Source: Imperialibacter sp964351395 (GTDB lineage: Bacteria > Bacteroidota > Bacteroidia > Cytophagales > Cyclobacteriaceae). From it: a stretch of DNA of 64,000 bases. This document shows, piece by piece, positions 16,889 to 24,551 of this stretch (position 1 is the first letter of the stretch; every line of letters starts with the position of its first letter). The stretch spans positions 62,001 to 126,000 of the forward strand of contig CAYGOF010000012.1 of the NCBI GenBank assembly GCA_964351395.1, given 5' to 3'. Both the position numbers and the translations under genes were made by a program. The notes under the pieces are model-generated. The model saw nothing but the letters and a program-made list of their open reading frames with translations. It was not told the origin of the DNA and searched no databases.

Positions 16889-17362
16889 TTATTTTTTCTT
16901 CGTTAAAATTTGAATGACACCATTGGCACCTCGCATGCCATACATCTGCTGCCCTTCTGCTCCTTTGATCACGTTCACGCTTCTAATGTCATTGACATCG
17001 ACTGCACTCACTGCATCAGCATAGTTATTACTTAACGCTGTATTATTCACTACATACAAAGGGCTATTATTTCCCCCGACAGAAGTCGCGCCTCTTACCA
17101 TCACACTAACAGCACCATTTCTCTGGTCAATTTGCAAGCCGGGTACTCTTCTTAAATAGTCTACCAACTGCATGCTGTTGTTATTCAAAGAAGTCACGCT
17201 TCCAGCCTGGCTGGCCTCTGAATCATCCATTTTTATGGAGATTTTGTCGTCTGCTGAACTATCATCACTGGTGGCTGTTGTTTTGTTGGCCGCACAGGAA
17301 AACAACAAGAAGCTGGCAATGACAGCACTAAAAAATCTGGTAGCGACAAATGTTAATTTCAT
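16889..17362 (-). CDS. Lipoprotein consisting of a TonB receptor plug domain only
   Basis: A 157-residue protein with a lipobox ending at Cys23 (LLFSC), a Ser/Asp-rich linker (about 25-60), and then a plug domain (about 62-157). The plug reads LRRVPGLQIDQRNGAVSVMVRG, PLYVVNN, VDVNDIRSVNVIKGAEGQQMYGMRGANGVIQILTKK, very like the plug of SusC-type TonB receptors. The frame stops where the barrel would begin, and nothing barrel-like follows. It is probably displayed on the outer membrane or in the periplasm by its lipid. It is divergent from a full TonB receptor gene. Function unknown. Confidence 0.85.
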   Translation of the reverse strand: MKLTFVATRFFSAVIASFLLFSCAANKTTATSDDSSADDKISIKMDDSEASQAGSVTSLNNNSMQLVDYLRRVPGLQIDQRNGAVSVMVRGATSVGGNNSPLYVVNNTALSNNYADAVSAVDVNDIRSVNVIKGAEGQQMYGMRGANGVIQILTKKK

Positions 17363-17441
17363 TTTTTTTTGGTTTTTATTTAACGGTACTTCCTTTTAAA
17401 GTTACGAAAATCATTTCTAAGAAATGTTGCCGAAACAATTT

Positions 17442-17467
17442 TTGACAATTCAATGTCATTATCATTA
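17442..17467. promoter_or_regulatory. Possible regulatory site between plug lipoprotein and TonB receptor
   Basis: TTGACA at 17442-17447 overlaps an inverted repeat TGACA-N6-TGTCA (17443-17458), directly followed by ATTATCATTA (17458-17467), whose complement TAATGATAAT equals ten bases of the classical Fur box. This could be an iron-responsive operator for the divergent TonB receptor/plug pair. The match is partial and AT-rich, so it may be chance. Confidence 0.3.
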
Positions 17468-17494
17468 GTATAGAATCATGGAATAAAATTACTT

Positions 17495-19783
17495 GTGTGT
17501 AATTTTCGGATTAAATCGCTCTTCGTGAAAACCAACTTATATAATCTTAAACACCTTAGCTTCCTTTTACTATTACTTCCGGGTATCGGCTGGGCTCAGC
17601 AAACAGTGTTAGTGAAGGATGCATCTGATAATTCTCCAATAGAAGGTGCGGTAATTAGCTTTGCAGGGGGGCAATGGATAACGGCAGCAGATGGCACAAC
17701 CGAGGTGGAAGGCTTGCCAGTTGAAGCGCTTGTCTCTCATGTAAGCTATATGTCATCGAAGGTCGTAATTACTAAAGATAAGCAGATTCTCTATCTGCAG
17801 CCCTTGGAAAAGATGCTTCAGGCCGTGGAGGTATCTGGGTTTGACTTTGAGAGAGAGCTGATTGATCAGGCGGCACCCATTGCTTTTTTGAAGCCAGCCG
17901 ACCTCGCCAAATTCAACGAAACCTCACTGGTGCCTGCCATGAACACGCTACCAGGTGTGCGAATGGAGGAAAGGGCACCGTCAAGTTATCGAATCTCTAT
18001 CAGGGGAAGCTCAATTAGATCACCGTTTGGCGTTCGCAATGTGAAAGTTTATTGGAATGACTTGCCTTTTACAGAAGCCAATGGAACTACACCGCTGAAT
18101 ATCCTTGACCTGGCCAATAGCGATAGAGTCGAAATACTAAAAGGTCCTTCAGGCAGTGTTTACGGAGCGGGAACTGGGGGTACGATCCTACTCAGTAGTG
18201 CCAACCCAAGAGACATTAAGGGAAATGGGCTTACCTGGCAGAGTTTGGCAGGAAGTTATGGGCTTTGGAAGCACCAGCTTGCCGGATCTGTTCGTAGAGA
18301 GCGAAGTTTGGTGGAGGCTAAGTTGGTATCGCTCAAATCAGACGGGTACAGGGAGCAATCGTTCACCGAAAGGAAGGTTGCCCAGGTTTCGGCGCATTTG
18401 TTTCCATCAGCTAACCATACAGTATCAGTGCATTCATTTTTTAGCGACCTCAATTATGAGATTCCAGGTGGTTTGACCCTTGATCAGCTCAACGAAAACA
18501 GGCGCCAGGCAAGACCAGGGAGTGTAGATAGGAATGCGTCAATTGACCAAAAGTCGGTATATGTGGGAGTGGTAAATGACATAGCGATTTCCGACAATTT
18601 CGAAAACAAGACCAGCCTGCTGTATTCTTATGTCGACTTTCAGAATCCTTTTAACCTTGACTATAAGAGAGAATATAACACAGGCCTGGGTGGTCGCACC
18701 AAATTTGTATGGCACAAGGAAGTGGGCGACGCCCAAATGCATCTTTCATTTGGAGGGGAGTGGCAGCAGGGCTGGAGCAATGCCTATAATTTTGGTAACG
18801 TCATGGGGCAGGCAGATACCCTTCGGTTCCATGATAACCTGCTGATCAAACAGTATTTTGGTTTTTCCCAACTCGACATTGACCTGCCTGGGGAATGGGT
18901 CGTTACTGGTGGTTTGAGTAGAAATTATCAGGTGTTTGATATCGATAGAGATCAGTCGAAAGTAGGCCCCGCATTTGTTTACAATAATTCGTTTGATCCT
19001 ATTTGGGTGCCTCGACTTGCCGTGTTGAAAAAGCTATCGGACCGGCAGTCTGTTTTTGGCTCCGTAAGCAATGGCTTTTCTCCACCCACGATCGATGAAG
19101 TGCGCACCAACGAGGGAAGTATCAATAAAAACCTGACGGCTGAAAAAGGCACGAATTACGAGTTGGGCTACAGAGCGTCAATTTTTGGCGCAAAATGGTT
19201 TATCGACGCCACTGCCTTCTATTTTAAGCTAAAAGGGACCATTGTAACCAGAACCGACGTCAATGGTGTTGTGCTATTCGACAATGCGGGCAACACCGAT
19301 CAGAAAGGTGTTGAGTTGAAAATCAATGGTTTGCTCTCTGAAAATGAAATGGCGGTTGTAACCTCATCGAGGATACAGTTTGCCTACACTGGCTACCGTT
19401 TTCGTTTCGAAGACTATCAAAAAGGAGATAGCGACTTCTCTGGAAACAAGCTGACGGGTGTGGCGCCCAATACGCTCGCTACCGTGCTTGACCTCGGGTT
19501 CAAAGGGAATTTTTATTCGAACCTGAGCTGGTTTTGGAGCGATGAAATTCCGCTTCGCGATGATAATACCGTTTTTGCTGACTCCTACAGCAATGTTAGT
19601 TGTAGAATAGGCTGGAAAAAGTCTGTTGGAAAAGGCAAAAGCAGTCTCGAGCTTTTTACTGGTATCGATAATCTACTGGATCAGCAATTCAGCTGGGGCA
19701 ATGATCTGAACGCATTTGGGGGCAGAAACTTTCAGCCCGCCGCAGCAAGAAACTACTACGGAGGCCTAAAGCTTCGCCTTTAG
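17495..19783 (+). CDS. TonB-dependent outer-membrane receptor
   Basis: A 762-residue receptor with a signal peptide ending WAQQ, a CarboxypepD_reg-like domain (about 35-110, SPIEGAVISFAGG), a plug (about 130-245, with APSSYRISIRGSSIRSPFGVRNV and DRVEILKGPSGSVYGAGTGG) and a C-terminal barrel ending YYGGLKLRL. The layout is FecA-like, suggesting a siderophore or similar ligand, which is unproven. No ATG suits the start: the frame opens at GTG 17495, and a second GTG at 17525 gives a shorter leader and cleaner signal peptide, so initiation is non-ATG either way. Parts of this gene recur as a pseudogene at 20709-21050. Confidence 0.88.
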   Translation: MCNFRIKSLFVKTNLYNLKHLSFLLLLLPGIGWAQQTVLVKDASDNSPIEGAVISFAGGQWITAADGTTEVEGLPVEALVSHVSYMSSKVVITKDKQILYLQPLEKMLQAVEVSGFDFERELIDQAAPIAFLKPADLAKFNETSLVPAMNTLPGVRMEERAPSSYRISIRGSSIRSPFGVRNVKVYWNDLPFTEANGTTPLNILDLANSDRVEILKGPSGSVYGAGTGGTILLSSANPRDIKGNGLTWQSLAGSYGLWKHQLAGSVRRERSLVEAKLVSLKSDGYREQSFTERKVAQVSAHLFPSANHTVSVHSFFSDLNYEIPGGLTLDQLNENRRQARPGSVDRNASIDQKSVYVGVVNDIAISDNFENKTSLLYSYVDFQNPFNLDYKREYNTGLGGRTKFVWHKEVGDAQMHLSFGGEWQQGWSNAYNFGNVMGQADTLRFHDNLLIKQYFGFSQLDIDLPGEWVVTGGLSRNYQVFDIDRDQSKVGPAFVYNNSFDPIWVPRLAVLKKLSDRQSVFGSVSNGFSPPTIDEVRTNEGSINKNLTAEKGTNYELGYRASIFGAKWFIDATAFYFKLKGTIVTRTDVNGVVLFDNAGNTDQKGVELKINGLLSENEMAVVTSSRIQFAYTGYRFRFEDYQKGDSDFSGNKLTGVAPNTLATVLDLGFKGNFYSNLSWFWSDEIPLRDDNTVFADSYSNVSCRIGWKKSVGKGKSSLELFTGIDNLLDQQFSWGNDLNAFGGRNFQPAAARNYYGGLKLRL

Positions 19784-19791
19784 TGTAAAAA

Positions 19792-19827
19792 AAAAAGGGT
19801 TTGAGCCATGTTGTGCAAACCCTTTTT
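19792..19827. terminator. Bidirectional intrinsic terminator
   Basis: AAAAAGGGTTTG (19792-19803) pairs exactly with CAAACCCTTTTT (19816-19827) around a 12-nt loop. An A-run precedes and a T-run ends the hairpin, so it can serve both the TonB receptor (+) and the convergent barrel protein gene (-). Confidence 0.8.
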
Positions 19828-19847
19828 CAATTTGTAATTGTGGTCTC

Positions 19848-20462
19848 TTATAGGAAAGAAAATCCAAGTGCAAGGATCCACATGCTTTGTCTTTGATCCA
19901 CATTGATGTCGTCAACAGTATCACCTAGCTTACTTAGGCTACTATCATATTTGATGTCTAAAATCAAAGGCCCCAGATCAACACCTGCGCCCACCTGAAA
20001 ACCAACCGTTGCACTGCTATAATCATCCTTTACATCACCATTACGACTATCTTCAGCCTTTAATAGGTAATTGAAGGTGGGGCCTACATTTACCCTTGCA
20101 ATTTTCGCGAACTTTTTGCCAAACAAAACCGGAACGGATAAATTTTGGAAGGATAGGTCAACTACATAATAGGGTTGGTCAACTACATAGCCTCCGTCCA
20201 CATCTAACACAGCGATTTCACCGCCTGAGGTAGAAAATAGCAATTCAGGCTGTAGGTAGAACCCTGCAATACCCACCCTGGCAAATGCTCCTGCCTGAAA
20301 ACCAACTTTTGTACGAAAACTTTCAAATCGAGACTGCATTGACTTCTCAAATTTTACATTAGATAAGGTAAGCCCTATTCTTGGACCAATTTTAATGTCC
20401 TGTGCTTTGGCTGAAAGTACCATCGCAACAATAGTTAATGAAAAGAGTGTCTTTTTTATCAT
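19848..20462 (-). CDS. Outer-membrane beta-barrel protein, porin family (copy 1)
   Basis: A 204-residue protein with signal peptide MIKKTLFSLTIVAM...AKAQ and an eight-strand OmpA/OmpX-like barrel of the OMP_b-brl_2 type: IKIGPRIGLTLSNVKF, VGFQAGAFARVGIAGFYLQPELLFSTSGGE, VPVLFGKKFAKIARVNVGPTFNYLL, and the terminal WILALGFSFL ending in Phe-Leu, a possible BAM signal. It is a close paralogue of 21115-21735. The pair brackets two pseudogene fragments, marking it as one product of a tandem duplication. Confidence 0.9.
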   Translation of the reverse strand: MIKKTLFSLTIVAMVLSAKAQDIKIGPRIGLTLSNVKFEKSMQSRFESFRTKVGFQAGAFARVGIAGFYLQPELLFSTSGGEIAVLDVDGGYVVDQPYYVVDLSFQNLSVPVLFGKKFAKIARVNVGPTFNYLLKAEDSRNGDVKDDYSSATVGFQVGAGVDLGPLILDIKYDSSLSKLGDTVDDINVDQRQSMWILALGFSFL

Positions 20463-20518
20463 ACAATAGATTTATTACTCTGAGTACAAGTTTAGTCAAA
20501 AGGGCCTTGTTAATAAAA

Positions 20519-20708
20519 TAGGAATTAAAAATCGAAAGTGATGCATTGATGGGAGTTGGCTTTCGGTATTTCCTAAGAAGTAACATGATGGGCCATTATT
20601 ATGTCGAATTCACTGAATGCCATGCCAAGGCCCATTTGATGATGAATAAGAAACGGTTTCAGAGTTTCAGTTTAAAGGCTTGATAGGCCAATGAAATTCC
20701 CATCCGCC
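20519..20708 (-). pseudogene. Decayed C-terminal fragment of an LpxR-like gene
   Basis: Translated on the minus strand it reads ADGNFIGLSSL-stop-TETLKPFLIHHQMG, then LGMAFSEFDIIMAHHVTS-stop-EIPKANSHQCITFDF-stop. The intact LpxR-like protein downstream ends EGNFIGQPSLHTETLESLLI, HHQMGLGMAFRGFDIIM, AHNVTSKETPEATFHQYITF. The match is collinear, with in-frame stops. Only about the last 60 codons remain. The fragment occupies the same position relative to barrel copy 1 (20462) as the intact gene has relative to barrel copy 2. Confidence 0.85.
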
Positions 20709-21050
20709 ATGCATACTGTTTCAATAAATTCATTTTTTAGCTACCTCAATTACGGTATTCCGGGAGGCCTGACCGTGGATGAGGTAAATATGAGGAGGCA
20801 AGCAAGGCCGGGCAGCGTTGTTACAAATGCTATCGTCGATCAGAAATCGGTTTGCACATGAGCAATGAATGTTTTAGCCTTTTCTGATAATTTTGAAAAC
20901 AAAACGAACAAACGCTATTTGTCTGTTGATTTTGAAAGCCCACTCAATCAGGAATTCAGTTGGGGAAATGATCTGAACGCATTTGGGGGCAGAAACTTTC
21001 AGCCCGCCCCCGCAAGGAATTACTATGGCGGCTTAAAAATTCAATTATAG
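20709..21050 (+). pseudogene. Decayed, internally deleted copy of the TonB receptor gene
   Basis: It reads HTVSINSFFSYLNYGIPGG, LTVDEVNMRRQARPGSVVTN, AIVDQKSVCT-stop-AMNVLAFSDNFENKT, then SVDFESPLNQEFSWGNDLNA and on to NYYGGLKIQL-stop. This matches the intact receptor's residues from about 307 (HTVSVHSFFSDLNYEIPGG) to about 386 (YSYVDFQNP), then jumps to its last 34 residues (QQFSWGNDLNAFGG). So it lacks the N-terminal 300 residues and about 340 internal ones, and carries at least one stop. Its left edge abuts the LpxR fragment at about 20708. Confidence 0.9.
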
Positions 21051-21114
21051 GACAAGAAAAAGCGTTTTGACTGTTCAGCCAAAACCCCGTTTAATGCTAA
21101 TGAGTAGCTATTCT

Positions 21115-21735
21115 TTATAAGAAAGAGAAGCCTAGGGCTACTACCCACATACTTTGTCTTTGATCTGTATTGAAAGAACCAACTGAATCGCCCAGTTTAC
21201 TAAGACTGCCTTCATACTTTACATCAAGTACCAATGGACCCAAGTCAAGACCGGCACCTGCCTGGAAACCAACAGAGGCACCGCTATAATTGTCTTTTAC
21301 ATCAGCAGTAATACCACCAATTTCAGATTCTGCCTTTAGCAAATAGTTAAACGACGGACCAACGTTTACCCTTACGATTTTGGCAAACTTTTTACCAAAC
21401 ATGATTGGTACGGATAGATTTTGAAATGAAAGTGCTTGAATTTCGTCGGCGGCTGAAGCTTGTGATACAATTATTTCACCACCAGAAGTTGAAAAAAGCA
21501 ATTCTGGCTGGAGATAGAACCCCGCAATACCTACTCTGGCAAATGCACCAGCCTGGAAACCTATTTTTGCATCTCCACTTTCAAATTGTGCCTGTACCGA
21601 GCCTCCGGTAGATTGCTTGTCAATTTTTACTGTTGAAGATGTAAGGCCTATTCTTGGGCCAATTTTAATGTCCTGTGCTTTGGCTGAAAGCGCCATCGCA
21701 ACAATAGCTAAAGAAAAGAGTGTCTTTTTTATCAT
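21115..21735 (-). CDS. Outer-membrane beta-barrel protein, porin family (copy 2)
   Basis: With the start at 21735 (MIKKTLFSLAIVAM, aligning with copy 1) it has 206 residues; nine upstream in-frame codons are not shared and are excluded. Same barrel pattern as 19848-20462 (IKIGPRIGLTSSTVKI, AGFYLQPELLFSTSGGE, RVNVGPSFNYLLKAE, terminal VVALGFSFL). The two differ mostly in exposed loops (inserted SASAADEIQ-like and EIGGITADV segments), as expected for surface-exposed variation. Ligand or role unknown; small barrels of this type may be adhesins, porins or envelope stabilisers. Confidence 0.9.
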   Translation of the reverse strand: MIKKTLFSLAIVAMALSAKAQDIKIGPRIGLTSSTVKIDKQSTGGSVQAQFESGDAKIGFQAGAFARVGIAGFYLQPELLFSTSGGEIIVSQASAADEIQALSFQNLSVPIMFGKKFAKIVRVNVGPSFNYLLKAESEIGGITADVKDNYSGASVGFQAGAGLDLGPLVLDVKYEGSLSKLGDSVGSFNTDQRQSMWVVALGFSFL

Positions 21736-21785
21736 TTGAGTAGATTTTAATCCTGTGTGCAAATAACGTCAAAAGGACCGTATTA

Positions 21786-22742
21786 TTAGAATCGGAAGAA
21801 AAAATCGAAAGTGATGTACTGATGGAAGGTGGCTTCAGGTGTTTCCTTAGAAGTAACGTTATGGGCCATTATTATGTCGAAGCCTCTGAACGCCATACCA
21901 AGGCCCATCTGATGATGAATAAGCAATGACTCAAGCGTTTCGGTATGAAGGCTAGGTTGACCAATGAAATTTCCTTCTACCGTCGCATCGTAAAACCGAT
22001 AACGAAAACTTTCTTTCAAAAAAAGGAAGAACTCTTCCATTCGACGCTTTTTTGCTACTGTATTTCCAATTCTGTTAGCACCCCAAACGGATTCTTTTAA
22101 GGGTTTGAGTTCACCGATACGCATGGCAAAGCCTTGCACTGTCTGAGTAAGAATGGTTCCCAGCCGATTTGACGTTTCCCAATAGATCTCAGCGTTTTTG
22201 TGATGCACGAGTCGTTGAAGAAAATAAAGCGATGTATGGATGGAAGGAGAGTTATTGACTTGGTAGGCCCACCCTTTAGGTTTGCGAAAACCAAAAATAT
22301 CATGCCACCAGTATTGCAGAGGCTGTATTTTGGTAGCTGGCCCTATCATGCCGAGGTCAGCTGACAGCTTAAGCGACGACGAATTACCCGTCCCTTGCCA
22401 GCCTGCCTGGAGGTAGATCCAACCCGCATAAGGCCTGTCGAATTCGTTGGGATCTGTCCATCTGGGGTTATAGGGCGTATAAAATACATGAGCGAGCTGA
22501 TAGTAAAAATGCTCTCTGCTAGTGCTGTCCCTTTTATATAGTAGGTTAGCAAGACTCGTTCTATCTTTTGGTTGTTTCTTCAACGTTGCAAAAATCCCGG
22601 AGCTATAGTACCGATCTATCGCAGAAAAAAGGAAAGCGTCATTGTCAATCGTAAGGTTTACCTCATTCCTGAACGATTGAGATTGGGCGGCTGTCAGCAG
22701 ACAAACGAAACCAGCAATTAGCAGAAAGGTCCAGGTCTTCAT
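21786..22742 (-). CDS. LpxR-like lipid A 3'-O-deacylase family outer-membrane protein
   Basis: The start at 22742 gives a signal peptide (about 1-22, ending AQSQS) and a 318-residue protein. LTIDNDAFLF near the mature N-terminus and DRYYSSGIF match the Asn-Asp and Ser positions known in LpxR, and RPYAGWIYLQAGW is the family's most conserved block. LpxR is a Ca-dependent outer-membrane barrel that removes the 3'-acyloxyacyl group of lipid A. Activity here is inferred. A longer frame to 22892 runs into the divergent bioF gene and is rejected. A decayed copy of its 3' end lies at 20519-20708. Confidence 0.82.
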   Translation of the reverse strand: MKTWTFLLIAGFVCLLTAAQSQSFRNEVNLTIDNDAFLFSAIDRYYSSGIFATLKKQPKDRTSLANLLYKRDSTSREHFYYQLAHVFYTPYNPRWTDPNEFDRPYAGWIYLQAGWQGTGNSSSLKLSADLGMIGPATKIQPLQYWWHDIFGFRKPKGWAYQVNNSPSIHTSLYFLQRLVHHKNAEIYWETSNRLGTILTQTVQGFAMRIGELKPLKESVWGANRIGNTVAKKRRMEEFFLFLKESFRYRFYDATVEGNFIGQPSLHTETLESLLIHHQMGLGMAFRGFDIIMAHNVTSKETPEATFHQYITFDFFFRF

Positions 22743-22812
22743 TGGGCGTGAATATAACAAATCATGATATCCCTTGCGCAAGCAAGTTTTAGCATAGACT
22801 TTTGCGTTGGTT

Positions 22813-23943
22813 ATGAATTCCATCACACCCCAAATGCAACGAATGCTGGACGAACGAATAGCAAAGGGCAACCTACGTTCGCTTTCTTCCATCCAGTTAC
22901 CCTACGATTTCACCTCGAACGACTATCTTGGACTTGCTAGATCCAGCGAGCTTCAAGAAAAAATAGCCTTGAAGATGGACGAAATAGGGGTGCCAGGCCA
23001 CGGCGGAACTGGTTCCAGGTTACTGTCAGGCAATACGGATTTTGCAGTGCAGATAGAGCAGAGGCTGGCAGCCATTTTTCGTGGTGAAGCAGCACTCGTT
23101 TTTAACTCTGGCTATCAGGCGAATCTTTGTTTGATATCATCGGTTGCTCAGAAGGGCGACACCATTCTTTATGATCAGCTTGCTCATGTATGCTTGAAAG
23201 AAGGCGCCTGGTTGAGCAAAGCCCAAACATTTTCATTCCTTCATAACGACGTCGCGGACCTGGAAAGAAGGCTGAAAGCTGCGGAAGGGAATTGTTTCGT
23301 GGTGATTGAATCCGTTTATTCGATGGACGGAGACGTGGCTCCTTTGAAACAAATAGCTGAACTCTGCTCCAGGTACAATGCCAGACTCGTTGTCGACGAG
23401 GCACATGGAACCGGTGTTTTTGGAGAAGGTGGAAGTGGACTGGTTTGTGAAATGGGTTTACAAGACAGCTTTTTTGCCCGGGTGTATACCTTTGGAAAAG
23501 CCATGGGAGTTCATGGAGCAGCGGTAGTAGGAGGGCAGTCATTGATCGAGTTTTTGATCAATTTCGGACGACCATTTATTTACACGACAGCTATGCCCCT
23601 ACATAGCCTGGTAGCCATCGAGCAGTCGTTCGAAATGCTGGCAAGCAAGCCGGAACTTCAAAAGGAGCTTAAAAAACGGATTATGTTTTTCAATGAACAC
23701 TTTCCTGAAATGCCAGGTTTACAAAAGATGGAAAGCAACACATCCATTCAGCCTATTATTGTGCCTGGAAACCTTAAGGCGAAACAAATGGCCGCTGAAC
23801 TTCAGTCGAAGGGATATGATGTGCGTCCGATTTTGGCGCCTACAGTAAAAGAAGGACAAGAACGATTGAGAGTTTGTTTACATACATACAATACAGAGAA
23901 CCAGATTAAAGGAATATGTCAGATTTTAAGCCAGCCATCTTAA
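22813..23943 (+). CDS. bioF: 8-amino-7-oxononanoate synthase
   Basis: PLP-dependent condensation of pimeloyl-ACP (or -CoA) with alanine, the first committed ring step of biotin synthesis. The 376-residue protein shows LPYDFTSNDYLGLARS, GTGSRLLSGN, DEAHGTGVFGEGGSG and the PLP lysine in YTFGKAMGVHGA. The ATG at 22813 is preferred over a TTG two codons upstream. It starts the bioF-bioD-bioA operon, overlapping bioD by 28 bp. The gene is divergent from the LpxR-like gene (70 bp between starts). Confidence 0.95.
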   Translation: MNSITPQMQRMLDERIAKGNLRSLSSIQLPYDFTSNDYLGLARSSELQEKIALKMDEIGVPGHGGTGSRLLSGNTDFAVQIEQRLAAIFRGEAALVFNSGYQANLCLISSVAQKGDTILYDQLAHVCLKEGAWLSKAQTFSFLHNDVADLERRLKAAEGNCFVVIESVYSMDGDVAPLKQIAELCSRYNARLVVDEAHGTGVFGEGGSGLVCEMGLQDSFFARVYTFGKAMGVHGAAVVGGQSLIEFLINFGRPFIYTTAMPLHSLVAIEQSFEMLASKPELQKELKKRIMFFNEHFPEMPGLQKMESNTSIQPIIVPGNLKAKQMAAELQSKGYDVRPILAPTVKEGQERLRVCLHTYNTENQIKGICQILSQPS

Positions 23944-24551
23944 GCAGGTATTTTGTGACGGCGATCGGTACCGATAGTGGGAAGACACTTGCCAGTGCGA
24001 TCATTTGTGAGGCCATTCATGCGGACTACTGGAAACCGATACAATCAGGAGAGCCAAGGGACACGGCAACTGTTCAGTCCCTTGTGAGCAACGAAAAGAC
24101 GAAATTCCATCCCGAAACTTATTTATTGAAAACACCGGCATCTCCTCATGCAGCAGCAAAAATCGATGGGGTAGAAATCAGCATGATGAAAATTAAGCTA
24201 CCTTCTACCAAGAATTGCCTGATCATAGAGGGAGCTGGCGGGCTGTTGGTGCCGCTCAACGATTACGATTTTATGGCCGACTTGATCATTGAGTTCAAAG
24301 CGGAAGTGATTTTGGTGGCTAATCTTTATCTGGGAAGTATCAACCATACTTTATTGACGGTAGAATATCTCAAGGCTCATAAGGTGCCTGTGGCTGGGAT
24401 CATCTTCAATGGACCGTCGAATCCTGATAGTGAACGAATTATTAAAGCCAGAAGCGGGTGGCCGGTTTTATTACAAATTCAACCTGAAGAGAAAATAAAT
24501 AAAGAGACAGTGAAGAAATACGCTGCCCAACTGAACGAGAACTGGAAATGA
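23916..24551 (+). CDS. bioD: Dethiobiotin synthetase
   Basis: ATP-dependent carboxylation/ring closure of 7,8-diaminopelargonate to dethiobiotin. This 211-residue protein has the P-loop FVTAIGTDSGKT (the usual GTDTGKT with Thr to Ser), KPIQSG, and the EGAGGLLVPL block. It overlaps bioF by 28 bp upstream and bioA by 4 bp (ATGA) downstream, so translation is probably coupled across all three. The short C-terminus is normal for the Bacteroidota branch. Confidence 0.95.
   Translation: MSDFKPAILSRYFVTAIGTDSGKTLASAIICEAIHADYWKPIQSGEPRDTATVQSLVSNEKTKFHPETYLLKTPASPHAAAKIDGVEISMMKIKLPSTKNCLIIEGAGGLLVPLNDYDFMADLIIEFKAEVILVANLYLGSINHTLLTVEYLKAHKVPVAGIIFNGPSNPDSERIIKARSGWPVLLQIQPEEKINKETVKKYAAQLNENWK

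Noticed and set aside
22743..22892. Longer N-terminus of the LpxR-like protein, up to 22892
   Set aside because: It runs into the bioF gene, and the extra 50 residues precede a clear signal peptide.
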